Origin: Marinosulfonomonas sp.
Lineage (GTDB): Bacteria; Pseudomonadota; Alphaproteobacteria; Rhodobacterales; Rhodobacteraceae
DNA length: 7,244 nt
Assembly (NCBI GenBank): GCA_015494385.1
Contig: WGBJ01000044.1
Span: forward strand, 1-7,244
Reading direction: 5' to 3'
Shown: positions 1 through 6,291 of the stretch, in pieces
Position numbering within the stretch: the stretch's first letter is position 1
How the letters are laid out: each line of letters opens with the position of its first letter
Position numbers and translations under genes: made by a program
The notes under the pieces: generated by a model
Seen by the model: only the letters and a program-made list of their open reading frames with translations
Databases searched by the model: none
What the model was told of the DNA's origin: nothing

Positions 1-152
1 ATATAGGACAGGATGGCCAGCGTGCTGCCCTCGATCACCATCAGCACCATGGCTATCGCCATCCACCATTTGTGGTGTTTCAGATAGCCATTCCAAAGGC
101 GCCGCATCAGGGTGCGCGAGGAATAGGGATCATTTGCGGGGGTTTTTGTCAC
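1..152 (-). CDS. ABC exporter, MsbA-like, N-terminal fragment (cut by window edge)
   Basis: Only the first 50 or so residues lie in the window; the gene runs off the left edge. The proposed start is a GTG at 150-152, with an AAGG-containing stretch just upstream on the minus strand. An in-frame GTG at 180-182 would add ten residues and cannot be excluded. The fragment has a short polar N-terminus, a basic-aromatic stretch (LMRRLWNGYLKHHKWW, about residues 15-30), then the start of a hydrophobic helix ending in IEGSTLAILSYM. This arrangement, an Arg/Trp-rich elbow helix running into TM1, is usual for the membrane domain of homodimeric lipid/drug exporters of the MsbA type in Rhodobacterales. 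Such proteins use ATP to flip lipids or export hydrophobic compounds across the inner membrane. The ATPase domain is outside the window, so the assignment rests on TM1 resemblance. It lies 79 bp downstream of the lipoprotein gene on the same strand and may be cotranscribed with it. Confidence 0.6.
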   Translation of the reverse strand, partial: MTKTPANDPYSSRTLMRRLWNGYLKHHKWWMAIAMVLMVIEGSTLAILSY

Positions 153-231
153 GGTTGCCTTGTCCTGTGGGCAGTTGTTCACTGTGCTTAACTTGCGCGG
201 GGCGCCGGTGCAAGCGTTGGGCGCACCTTGG

Positions 232-648
232 TTATGCCTTGTCGGGGCGCGGATAGGCGATCAGGCCCAGTTGCCGCGCGGTATCCAGCGCCAGTATATC
301 GCTGTCCAGCCCGTGCGCGGCTTGATAGGTTTGGATGGCCTTGCGGGTATCTGTGCTCAAGGTGCCGTCAATTTCCCCGTCATACAGGCCCCGCGCCTTG
401 AGCGCCCGTTGCAGGGTGGCGATGAACTCCATGTCCAACGCATCGGGGCAAGGGGTTTGGTACCAGATATCTTGATCCGCCTGCGGGGCGGTCTGGCTGG
501 CCCAGCAGGTGTCGGGGGCCGGGTCTGCGGGCTGGGTTCGATGCAGGGTTATCGTTTCGGTCGGGGCAAGGGTGCCCGCCCCGGTTCCGGTCTGGCAGGC
601 CGTCAGAAACAGGGCGCTGGCCGCCATAAGCGCAGTGATACGGATCAT
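232..648 (-). CDS. Lipoprotein with C-terminal peptidoglycan-binding domain
   Basis: A 138-residue protein starting at the ATG at 646-648. This start is preferred because an AGGA motif sits 7 nt upstream and it places a lipoprotein signal at the N-terminus; an upstream in-frame ATG at 673-675 would add nine polar residues before that signal. Residues 1-17 form a short hydrophobic signal followed by the lipobox LTAC (Cys18), so the protein should be lipidated and membrane anchored facing the periplasm. Residues 19-45 are a Thr/Pro/Ala-rich linker. Cys48 and Cys67 may form a disulfide. Residues about 74-130 resemble a PG_binding_1 domain (LQRALKARGLYDGEIDG, then an Asp/Thr-rich turn and AIQTYQAAHGL), which binds the cell wall non-covalently. 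No catalytic domain is present, so an anchoring or structural role is inferred. It is divergent from the ferredoxin gene and upstream of the ABC exporter gene. Confidence 0.8.
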   Translation of the reverse strand: MIRITALMAASALFLTACQTGTGAGTLAPTETITLHRTQPADPAPDTCWASQTAPQADQDIWYQTPCPDALDMEFIATLQRALKARGLYDGEIDGTLSTDTRKAIQTYQAAHGLDSDILALDTARQLGLIAYPRPDKA

Positions 649-689
649 GCCTGTTTCCTGTTCTTGTTGTGGCAACTGGTCCTGACCCT

Positions 690-719
690 AACCGCTTGGC
701 CCTTGCCGCGAAAGCGGTT
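690..719. repeat. 8-bp inverted repeat in the lipoprotein/ferredoxin intergenic region
   Basis: AACCGCTT (690-697) and AAGCGGTT (712-719) are perfect inverted copies separated by 14 nt. On the plus strand the hairpin runs into a four-T stretch (718-721), but no plus-strand gene precedes it, so a classic terminator role is doubtful. It could be an operator or a leader structure. CTTGGC also recurs three times nearby, at 695-700, 724-729 and 743-748. The function is unknown. Confidence 0.5.
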
Positions 720-743
720 TTGACTTGGCTCTGGTAAAACGGC

Positions 744-773
744 TTGGCAGGGTTTATCTGGCAAGGTTAGAAA
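744..773 (+). promoter_or_regulatory. Possible promoter of the ferredoxin gene (weak)
   Basis: TTGGCA (744-749) and TAGAAA (768-773) lie 18 bp apart and match the sigma-70 consensus at about 5/6 and 4/6 positions. The start of transcription would fall about 25 nt before the ferredoxin ATG, leaving room for the AAGGGA ribosome site at about 795-800. This is a visual match only; alternatives exist in this 157-bp region. Confidence 0.25.
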
Positions 774-790
774 ATGCACGAAAGCTTTGA

Positions 791-1129
<339 letters not shown>

Positions 1130-1131
1130 TC

Positions 1132-1950
1132 ATGTGGCGGGGGGCGCTCATCGCTTGCTTTGCGGTGCTTTTCGCTATGCCTGTTCAGGCCGCCCCCGAA
1201 GGTCATTGCATGGCCCTGACCGAAGCCGGCGGGTGTGTTGACGGGCGGGTGACGGACCGCGAGGGTATTTTACTGCCCGGTGTTCATGTCTATTTCGGCC
1301 AGCCGAACCGGCGCTATGACCACGGAATTCTGGGCGATGACATTGAATGGGGCAGTCTGACCTATGTGCGTCAGGGGTCTGCCGCGCATGGCCCCTATAT
1401 TTTCGAGGAAATCACCCTGCCCAAAAACCGCGTATTCGAGGATTTCGCCCCGCGTCTGGCCGATCTGGACGGAGATGGCAGCGCCGAAATCATCGTGATC
1501 GAGACCGACATCGACAAGGGGGCGCAACTGGCGGTTTACGGGCTGGTTGACGGGACGACGCTAAAGAAAATCACCGCCACCCCGCATATCGGTCGCAGCC
1601 ACCGCTGGCTGGCCCCGATTGGCGCTGCCGATCTGGACGGGGACGGCAACATCGAGATCGCCTATATCGACCGCCCGCATCTGGCGCGGCTGCTGAAAAT
1701 CTGGCGTTACAAGGACGGCAAGCTGACCCTTGTGGCCGAACAGGGCGGGCTAACCAACCACCAGATCGGACAGACTTATATTTCCGGCGGCATCCGCGAT
1801 TGCGGGGCAGGGCCGCAGTTGATCACCGCCAATGCCGACTGGAGCCAGATCGTGGCCTCGGTGTTTGATGGCAAGGAAATCCGCAGTGCTGTGATTGGCC
1901 GCCACAAGGGGCAAAATTCGTTCAAACGGGCGATGGAGTGCCGGATGTAG
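1132..1950 (+). CDS. Exported protein with two FG-GAP/VCBS-like DLDGDG repeats
   Basis: A 272-residue protein with a clear Sec signal peptide: a Trp-Arg start, hydrophobic residues 4-17, and likely cleavage after VQA (residue 20). The mature part has two similar repeats, LADLDGDGSAEIIVIETD (from residue 109) and AADLDGDGNIEIAYID (from residue 166). The Asp-rich DxDGDG loops are typical Ca2+-binding turns of FG-GAP/VCBS beta-propeller blades. Two obvious blades are too few for a full propeller, so the rest of the domain must be formed by more divergent blades. Cys26, Cys35, Cys214 and Cys270 could form two disulfides, in keeping with a periplasmic or exported location. No enzyme motif is visible. 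It starts 2 bp after the ferredoxin stop, with only a weak purine-rich ribosome site inside the end of that gene, so translational coupling is plausible. Function unknown. Confidence 0.85.
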   Translation: MWRGALIACFAVLFAMPVQAAPEGHCMALTEAGGCVDGRVTDREGILLPGVHVYFGQPNRRYDHGILGDDIEWGSLTYVRQGSAAHGPYIFEEITLPKNRVFEDFAPRLADLDGDGSAEIIVIETDIDKGAQLAVYGLVDGTTLKKITATPHIGRSHRWLAPIGAADLDGDGNIEIAYIDRPHLARLLKIWRYKDGKLTLVAEQGGLTNHQIGQTYISGGIRDCGAGPQLITANADWSQIVASVFDGKEIRSAVIGRHKGQNSFKRAMECRM

Positions 1951-2010
1951 CCTTTATCGTCACAATTTGACTGTAAATGCATCCCAATCCACCTGCACCC
2001 GTCATTTTGC

Positions 2011-2048
2011 AAAAAATGACAGCGCCCGACCTCCCCATGGAGGGCGCT
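2011..2048 (-). terminator. Rho-independent terminator, minus strand (purD side)
   Basis: Read on the minus strand: AGCGCCC (2048-2042), a 14-nt loop with a small inner TCC/GGA pairing, GGGCGCT (2027-2021), then GTCA and six Ts (2016-2011). The 7-bp GC stem plus T-run is a good intrinsic terminator. It would end purD transcripts about 175 nt after the stop codon. Confidence 0.65.
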
Positions 2049-2097
2049 ATGCGGCGCGGCAACGGGTTGAAAGGTGAAAGAAATGACAGATGTTGCG

Positions 2098-2112
2098 ACA
2101 GGTAATACCTGT
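2098..2112. promoter_or_regulatory. 15-bp perfect palindrome in the element core, possible protein-binding site
   Basis: ACAGGTA-A-TACCTGT is a perfect 7-bp inverted repeat around one central base. It overlaps a direct repeat, TTGCGACAGG (2093-2102) and TTACGACAGG (2112-2121), with a 19-nt period, about two helical turns. Such symmetry suits a dimeric DNA-binding protein or a small RNA stem. No regulator is identified. Confidence 0.4.
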
Positions 2113-2119
2113 TACGACA

Positions 2120-2151
2120 GGCGCCCACCAGGTCGGGCGCTGCCATTTTTT
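2120..2151 (+). terminator. Rho-independent terminator, plus strand (fdxE/FG-GAP gene side)
   Basis: GCGCCC (2121-2126), loop ACCAGGTC, GGGCGC (2135-2140), a 5-nt spacer, then six Ts (2146-2151). The base G2120-T2141 could extend the stem as a wobble pair. It would end transcription from the ferredoxin/FG-GAP gene pair about 200 nt after the second stop codon and just before the end of the convergent purD gene. Confidence 0.65.
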
Positions 2152-2186
2152 GCGCGTGGAAGCCTATTTGTGCAGAAGTGTGCCCT

Positions 2187-3449
2187 CTACAACGCCCGCC
2201 AGCCAATATCGCGCCGGCAAAACCCCTGCGGCCAGTCAATCATATCCACCATCTTGTAAGCCTGCGCCTGTGCCTCGGCCAGTGTTGCCCCGCGTGCTGT
2301 GGCGGCCAGAACCCGTCCGCCAACGGCGACGATCTGCCCGTCCTTTTCAGCGTTGCCCGCGTGGAACAGCATATGCGTGCTGTCCTCGGGCAATCCATCC
2401 AGCCCGCCAATCACGCTGCCTTTTTCATAGGCGCCAGGATAGCCCTTCGCCGCCAACACCACCGTCAGCGCGTGGTCATCGGCCCAGTTCACCTGTGCCT
2501 GATCCAGCCGCCCCTCGGCAGCCGCTTGCAGCAGATCAAACACCTGCGCCCCCAGCCGCATCATCAGCACCTGACATTCCGGATCGCCAAAGCGCACGTT
2601 GTATTCCACCAGCCGTGGCTGGCCGCCCTTGATCATCAAGCCAACGAACAACACCCCCTGAAACGGCATCCCGCGCCGTGCCATTTCGGCCATCGTGGGG
2701 GTGACGATTTCATCCATGGTTTTGGCAATCACCGCATCCGTCATCACAGGCGCGGGGGAATAGGCGCCCATGCCGCCGGTGTTTGGCCCTTTGTCGCCCT
2801 CATAGGCGCGTTTGTGGTCCTGGGCTGTGCCGATGGGCAACAGGTTTTCGCCGTCGCAAAGCACAAAGAATGATGCTTCCTCGCCTTCCATGAATTCCTC
2901 GATCACCACTTCCGCGCCTGCATCGCCAAAATCGCCGCCGAACATGTCGTCAATCGCGGCCAGCGCCGTGTCCACATCCATCGCCATGATCACGCCCTTG
3001 CCGGCGGCCAGACCATCGGCCTTGACCACAATCGGCGCGCCTTGCTCACGCACATATGCCTTGGCCGCATCGGCATCGGTGAAATGGCCATAGGCGGCGG
3101 TGGGGGCGTTCACGGCGGCGCAGATTTCCTTGGTGAAGGCTTTGGAGGCTTCCAGTTTGGCCGCTGCCTGACCGGGGCCGAAACACAGGATGCCCGCATC
3201 GCGCAAACGGTCGGCCACGCCAACGGCCAGAGGGGCCTCGGGGCCGATGATCACGAAATCCACCGCGTTGCCGGTGGCAAATTCCACCACCGCGCCGCCG
3301 TCCATGATGTCGATGTCGGCGCATTCCGCGATCTGGTTGATGCCCGCATTGCCCGGCGCCACAATCAGCCGGTCGCATTTGGGGTTCTGTTTCACCGCCC
3401 ATGCCAGCGCATGTTCGCGCCCGCCGCTTCCCAGAATAAGGATATTCAT
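2187..3449 (-). CDS. purD: Phosphoribosylamine--glycine ligase (GAR synthetase)
   Basis: A 420-residue cytoplasmic enzyme, the normal length for PurD. It joins 5-phosphoribosylamine and glycine using ATP, the second step of de novo purine synthesis (EC 6.3.4.13). Landmarks are the N-domain phosphate loop GSGGREHALAW (7-17), GPEAPLAVGVAD (69-80), the ATP-grasp lysine region VVKADGLAAGKGV (141-153), EEFMEGEEASF (184-194), HKRAYEGDKGPNTGGMGAY (212-230), and the metal/phosphate-binding EYNVRFGDPE (282-291). All signature elements are present and uninterrupted. The ATG at 3447-3449 is chosen because it begins the conserved MNILILGSGG strand and has a GGGGGA ribosome site 4 nt upstream; the open frame beyond it runs antisense through xseA and is not coding. 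It is divergent from xseA and converges on the FG-GAP gene across the structured element. Confidence 0.98.
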   Translation of the reverse strand: MNILILGSGGREHALAWAVKQNPKCDRLIVAPGNAGINQIAECADIDIMDGGAVVEFATGNAVDFVIIGPEAPLAVGVADRLRDAGILCFGPGQAAAKLEASKAFTKEICAAVNAPTAAYGHFTDADAAKAYVREQGAPIVVKADGLAAGKGVIMAMDVDTALAAIDDMFGGDFGDAGAEVVIEEFMEGEEASFFVLCDGENLLPIGTAQDHKRAYEGDKGPNTGGMGAYSPAPVMTDAVIAKTMDEIVTPTMAEMARRGMPFQGVLFVGLMIKGGQPRLVEYNVRFGDPECQVLMMRLGAQVFDLLQAAAEGRLDQAQVNWADDHALTVVLAAKGYPGAYEKGSVIGGLDGLPEDSTHMLFHAGNAEKDGQIVAVGGRVLAATARGATLAEAQAQAYKMVDMIDWPQGFCRRDIGWRAL

Positions 3450-3461
3450 ATCGTCCCCCGC

Positions 3462-3490
3462 TTGGCCTTTGCTTATCCGCGTTCTAAGGT
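3462..3490 (+). promoter_or_regulatory. Probable promoter of xseA
   Basis: TTGGCC (3462-3467), a 17-bp spacer and TAAGGT (3485-3490) match the -35 and -10 consensus, including the key T, A and final T of the -10. Transcription would begin about 23 nt before the xseA ATG. It lies in the 70-bp purD/xseA divergent gap, where a purD promoter on the other strand must also lie; I see no clear candidate for that one. Confidence 0.35.
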
Positions 3491-3519
3491 GGGGCCGACC
3501 ATATGACAAGCGAGCAGAT

Positions 3520-5004
3520 ATGTCCGACCTGATTGATGACCCGGCCGAGGGCGAAAACACCCCCGAATTTACCGTCACCGAGATTTCCGGCGCGGTGAAA
3601 CGCACCATTGAGGGCACTTTTGGCCATGTGCGGGTGAAGGGCGAAATCGGGCGGGTGTCGCGGCCACGGTCGGGGCATGTGTATCTGGACCTGAAGGATG
3701 ACCGCTCGGTGCTGTCCGGCGTGATCTGGAAAGGCGTTGCCGCGCGGCTGGCAGTGCAGCCCGAGGAAGGCATGGAGGTGGTCGCCACCGGCAAGCTGAC
3801 CACATTCGGTGGCCAGTCGAAATACCAGATGGTGATCGAGGATATCGCCCCCGCCGGTATAGGCGCGCTGATGGCGATGCTGGAAAAACGCAAAGCCGCA
3901 TTGGCGGCGGAAGGGCTGTTTGCACCGGAACGCAAACGCGAACTGCCCTATCTGCCCGAGGTGATCGGGGTGATTACATCGCCTTCCGGTGCCGTGATCC
4001 GCGATATTCTGCACCGTTTGCGTGACCGTTTCCCGCGCAAGGTGCTGATCTGGCCGGTGGCGGTGCAGGGCAAGCAATGCGCCCCCGAAGTGACCCGCGC
4101 GATTGAAGGGTTCAATGTGATGACACCGGGGGGTGCCTTGCCGCGCCCTGATCTGCTGATTGTGGCGCGCGGTGGTGGCTCGATCGAGGATCTGTGGGGC
4201 TTTAACGAGGAAATCGTTGCCCGCGCGGCGGCGGCCTCGGACATTCCGCTGATTTCGGCGGTGGGGCATGAAACCGACACCACGCTGATTGACTATGCCT
4301 CGGACCGACGTGCGCCGACGCCCACTGCGGCCGCTGAACTGGCGGTGCCGGTGCGCAGTGAATTGCTGGCCTGGGTCGAGGAACAGGGCGCCCGCCTGAC
4401 CCGTGCGGCCACGGGGGCGGTGGATATGCGCAAACAGCGCCTGCGGGATTTGTCGCGGGCCTTGCCAAAGCCCGAGAGCCTGCTGGACAGCCCGCGTCAA
4501 CGGCTGGACCGCGCGACCGAGCGCCTGCCCGCCGCGCTGACCCGCGCCGCACAGGTGAAACGCCTGCGCCTTTCCGAAATCAGCGGCACCCTGCGCCCCG
4601 CGACGCTGATGCGGCGGGTGGACGAGGCCAAATCCAGACTGGCCGACCGCGCGGACCGTTTGAACAGTGACCTGTTGACCCGTGATATCAGGCGGAAAAA
4701 GGCGGAATACGAACAACTCTCGGCCCGTCTGTCGCGGGTGGCGACGGGGCAGGTTCAGGGCTGGGCCAGCCGGCTGCAAGCCCTTGAGCGTATCCGCCAG
4801 ACGCTGGGCTATAAGGAAACCCTGAACCGTGGCTATGCCGTGGTGCGCGGGGACGGGGATGTGGTGACGAGCGCCAAGGCCGCGAAAAAGGCGGCGGCGC
4901 TTGAGATCGAATTTGCCGACGGGCGTTATGCCGTCGGGGCAGGCACCGCACCGCGCAAGGCCAAGCCCAAAGAAACTCCGCCGGATCAGGGCAGTCTGTT
5001 CTAA
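3520..5004 (+). CDS. xseA: Exodeoxyribonuclease VII large subunit
   Basis: A 494-residue protein, within the family's usual range. It is the catalytic subunit of exonuclease VII, which with several small XseB subunits degrades single-stranded DNA from both ends (EC 3.1.11.6) in DNA repair. Residues about 17-110 form the OB-fold DNA-binding domain (FTVTEISGAVKRTIEGTFG, then KGEIGRVSRPRSGHVYLDLKD). The catalytic domain (about 120-300) contains VITSPSGAVIRDI (151-163), RGGGSIEDLWGFNEE (217-231) and SAVGHETDTTLIDYASDRRAPTP (from 246), the signature motifs of the family. Residues about 300-425 are Arg/Leu-rich and predicted to be helical, the coiled-coil that carries XseB. The conserved ending LGYKETLNRGYAVV is at 429-442. 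The ATG at 3520 gives the expected N-terminus, with only a weak AAGCGAG ribosome site. xseB is not in this window. The stop lies 6 bp from the end of the convergent hydrolase gene. Confidence 0.97.
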   Translation: MSDLIDDPAEGENTPEFTVTEISGAVKRTIEGTFGHVRVKGEIGRVSRPRSGHVYLDLKDDRSVLSGVIWKGVAARLAVQPEEGMEVVATGKLTTFGGQSKYQMVIEDIAPAGIGALMAMLEKRKAALAAEGLFAPERKRELPYLPEVIGVITSPSGAVIRDILHRLRDRFPRKVLIWPVAVQGKQCAPEVTRAIEGFNVMTPGGALPRPDLLIVARGGGSIEDLWGFNEEIVARAAAASDIPLISAVGHETDTTLIDYASDRRAPTPTAAAELAVPVRSELLAWVEEQGARLTRAATGAVDMRKQRLRDLSRALPKPESLLDSPRQRLDRATERLPAALTRAAQVKRLRLSEISGTLRPATLMRRVDEAKSRLADRADRLNSDLLTRDIRRKKAEYEQLSARLSRVATGQVQGWASRLQALERIRQTLGYKETLNRGYAVVRGDGDVVTSAKAAKKAAALEIEFADGRYAVGAGTAPRKAKPKETPPDQGSLF

Positions 5005-5010
5005 GGCTAT

Positions 5011-5706
5011 CTATAAACGGATCGGCTCCAGCACCTGTGGCTCGATCACATCCACATCCGGCAAGGCGGCCTTTAGCTCATCCGCGGATTGCGCCAGTAG
5101 CGGGAAAGTGCGGTAGTGGCAGGGGATCACGGTTTTGAATTCAAAGAACTTTTTGGCTGCATAGCCGGCGCGGCGCATGTCCATGGTGAAATGCCCGCCG
5201 GCCGCCAGAATGCCGATGTCGGGTTTGTGCAGATCGTTGATGACTTCCATATCGGCCATCACATCGGTGTCGCCGGAAAAATAGACCACATGATCGGGCG
5301 TGGTGATCACATAACCGGATTCGTGACCGGCATAGATTGGCCCGTCCGCCCCGTTGCCCAGTGACGAGGAATGCGTGGCATTGACCATCGTCACCTGTGC
5401 CGCACCCAGATCAATTGTGCCGCCTTTGTTAAAGCCGACCACAGCAATCCCTTCCTTTTCCTCCCACCATGTCATCAGATCGTAGATGCCGTGCACGGGG
5501 ATCGACAACTCGCGCGCAATCGCGATGGTGTCGCCGGTATGGTCGCCGTGTCCGTGGGTGACAAGGATATGCGTGGCCCCTGCAATCGCTTCGGCGCGGC
5601 GATCTTCGGGGAACAGGGGGTTGCCGGTTAGCCAGGGGTCGATCAACAACACCAGATTGCCGGTTTCAATGCGAAAGCCCGAATGGCCCAGCCAGATGAT
5701 ATTCAT
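5011..5706 (-). CDS. UPF0173-type metal-dependent hydrolase (metallo-beta-lactamase fold)
   Basis: A 231-residue cytoplasmic protein with no signal peptide. The metal-binding motif HGHGDH (51-56: His51, His53, Asp55, His56) is complete. Further likely ligands are His112 in ATHSSS, Asp146 in FSGDTD and His197 in IPCHYRT. The N-terminal WLGHSGFRI with LLIDPWLTGNP, and the C-terminal EVLEP-like ending, match the UPF0173 group (YtkL/UlaG-like hydrolases), whose substrates are mostly unknown. UlaG itself acts on L-ascorbate-6-phosphate lactone, but nothing here suggests that pathway. An AGGAGG ribosome site 8 nt before the ATG makes the start secure and suggests efficient translation. It is convergent with xseA across 6 bp. 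The small exported-protein gene lies 74 bp upstream on the same strand, and a promoter candidate sits between them. Confidence 0.92.
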   Translation of the reverse strand: MNIIWLGHSGFRIETGNLVLLIDPWLTGNPLFPEDRRAEAIAGATHILVTHGHGDHTGDTIAIARELSIPVHGIYDLMTWWEEKEGIAVVGFNKGGTIDLGAAQVTMVNATHSSSLGNGADGPIYAGHESGYVITTPDHVVYFSGDTDVMADMEVINDLHKPDIGILAAGGHFTMDMRRAGYAAKKFFEFKTVIPCHYRTFPLLAQSADELKAALPDVDVIEPQVLEPIRL

Positions 5707-5755
5707 GGGGTGTTCCTCCTGATATTGCCGCTTCCTGCTTTAGGGTCCTGAGCCT

Positions 5756-5784
5756 AGGATAAAACAGATTTCAGGTTGGCTCAA
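5756..5784 (-). promoter_or_regulatory. Probable promoter of the UPF0173 hydrolase gene
   Basis: On the minus strand, TTGAGC (5784-5779), a 17-bp spacer and TATCCT (5761-5756) match sigma-70 elements at 4/6 each, with the most conserved -10 positions kept. The -35 overlaps the stop codon (5783-5781) of the upstream gene. The leader would be about 40 nt. This suggests that the hydrolase can be transcribed independently of its upstream neighbour. Confidence 0.45.
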
Positions 5785-6182
5785 ACCCCGACGTCCGGTC
5801 CCAGACAGACCATCGGCTCGTCCGTTTTTTCCACTTGAAACAGGGTTGTCTGGGTCGGGTCGTTTTCAAACTGTGCCATCAACCCGTCCCCCTGTTTGTA
5901 AACCGACCAGCATTGCGGATCAGGGTTGTCCTCGTAGACGAAACAGATCATCTGGCCGTCCTCGTACCATTCGCCATCTTTGCAATCCCCGTCCAGAAAC
6001 GACCAGCGCACGCGGCGGTTGGGCAGGTATTCCTCGGCGCCGTAGCGATCGTCGCTATAGCGAAAGAACAGGGTCTTGCCCTGCGAATAGGCCTCGAATT
6101 CGTCGCCGGTCATCGGGGTTTGGGCGGCCAGCGGGGCGGCGGTCAGGGTGAACAGGATTAAGGATAGAAGATGTATTTTCAT
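5781..6182 (-). CDS. Small exported four-cysteine protein, function unknown
   Basis: A 133-residue protein with a Sec signal peptide: hydrophobic residues 4-18 and cleavage likely after LAA (residue 20). The mature part starts TPMTGDEFEAYSQGKTLFF and contains aromatic/acidic strands (EYLPNRRVRWSF, DGEWYEDGQMICFVYED). It has four cysteines, Cys67, Cys80, Cys91 and Cys126, probably paired as disulfides in the periplasm. The pattern of GKT, a Tyr/Trp-rich middle, DGxW and CW is reminiscent of small alphaproteobacterial periplasmic domains such as DUF995, but I cannot confirm membership. The ATG at 6180-6182 gives the cleanest signal peptide but lacks a good ribosome site. An in-frame ATG at 6198-6200, six codons upstream, has a GGGG stretch nearby and is an acceptable alternative. 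It is divergent from the YhhN-family gene and upstream of the UPF0173 gene. Confidence 0.8.
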   Translation of the reverse strand: MKIHLLSLILFTLTAAPLAAQTPMTGDEFEAYSQGKTLFFRYSDDRYGAEEYLPNRRVRWSFLDGDCKDGEWYEDGQMICFVYEDNPDPQCWSVYKQGDGLMAQFENDPTQTTLFQVEKTDEPMVCLGPDVGV

Positions 6183-6254
6183 AACGGGAGTGTGCCACAT
6201 CCCGCCCCTATGACCAATGGTAAAAGGCAATGGCCATCCCCGCCCGATTTGCGC

Positions 6255-6276
6255 TAGGGTTCCGGCAATCACCCTA
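6255..6276. promoter_or_regulatory. 6-bp inverted repeat upstream of the YhhN-family gene
   Basis: TAGGGT (6255-6260) and ACCCTA (6271-6276) are inverted copies 10 nt apart, ending 15 nt before the ATG at 6292 in a divergent intergenic region. The position suits an operator overlapping a promoter, but 6-bp arms can arise by chance and I see no convincing -35/-10 pair. Confidence 0.25.
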
Positions 6277-6291
6277 ACTACAGGTCTGCAC

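Larger units (their letters stand above)
2009..2153. repeat. 145-bp structured intergenic element with imperfect inverted arms (MITE-like or paired terminators)
   Basis: The left arm (2009-2047, read on the minus strand) and the right arm (2121-2153, read on the plus strand) are inverted copies. They align over 33 bases with two substitutions and a 6-nt insertion in the left arm. The outermost 24 bases differ at one position only (GCAAAAAATG at the left edge, CATTTTTTGC at the right edge). Each arm alone folds as a GC hairpin followed by six Ts pointing outward. The 73-nt core holds a 15-bp palindrome and a direct repeat. No target-site duplication is evident, and no transposase is encoded. 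It may be a non-autonomous repeat such as a MITE or REP-like unit, or a duplicated bidirectional terminator. Copy number elsewhere in the genome would decide. Confidence 0.7.

Noticed and set aside
192..214. CTTGC/GCAAG hairpin in the gap between lipoprotein and ABC exporter genes
   Set aside because: The stem is only 5 bp with no T-run on the minus strand, so a terminator call is not supported.
1922..2239. 105-residue minus-strand open frame across the intergenic element
   Set aside because: It overlaps the ends of both flanking genes and passes through two terminator hairpins; no ribosome site or recognisable domain.
2083..2259. Small plus-strand ORF starting MTDVATGNTCYD after an AAAGG-like site
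   Set aside because: It crosses the right terminator and runs antisense into the end of purD; the composition is not protein-like. It would be worth revisiting only if the core is shown to be transcribed.
3190..3519. N-terminal extension of the xseA frame by 110 residues
   Set aside because: It overlaps purD on the opposite strand and precedes the normal XseA N-terminus; it is a shadow of purD coding sequence.
3450..3935. N-terminal extension of the purD reading frame by 162 residues
   Set aside because: It runs antisense through the 5' part of xseA, has no homology-like features, and conserved PurD begins exactly at the ATG at 3449 with a good ribosome site.
3484..4779. 431-residue open frame on the minus strand opposite xseA
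   Set aside because: Composition is His/Arg/Gln-rich low complexity typical of antisense frames in GC-rich genes, and xseA is certain on the other strand.
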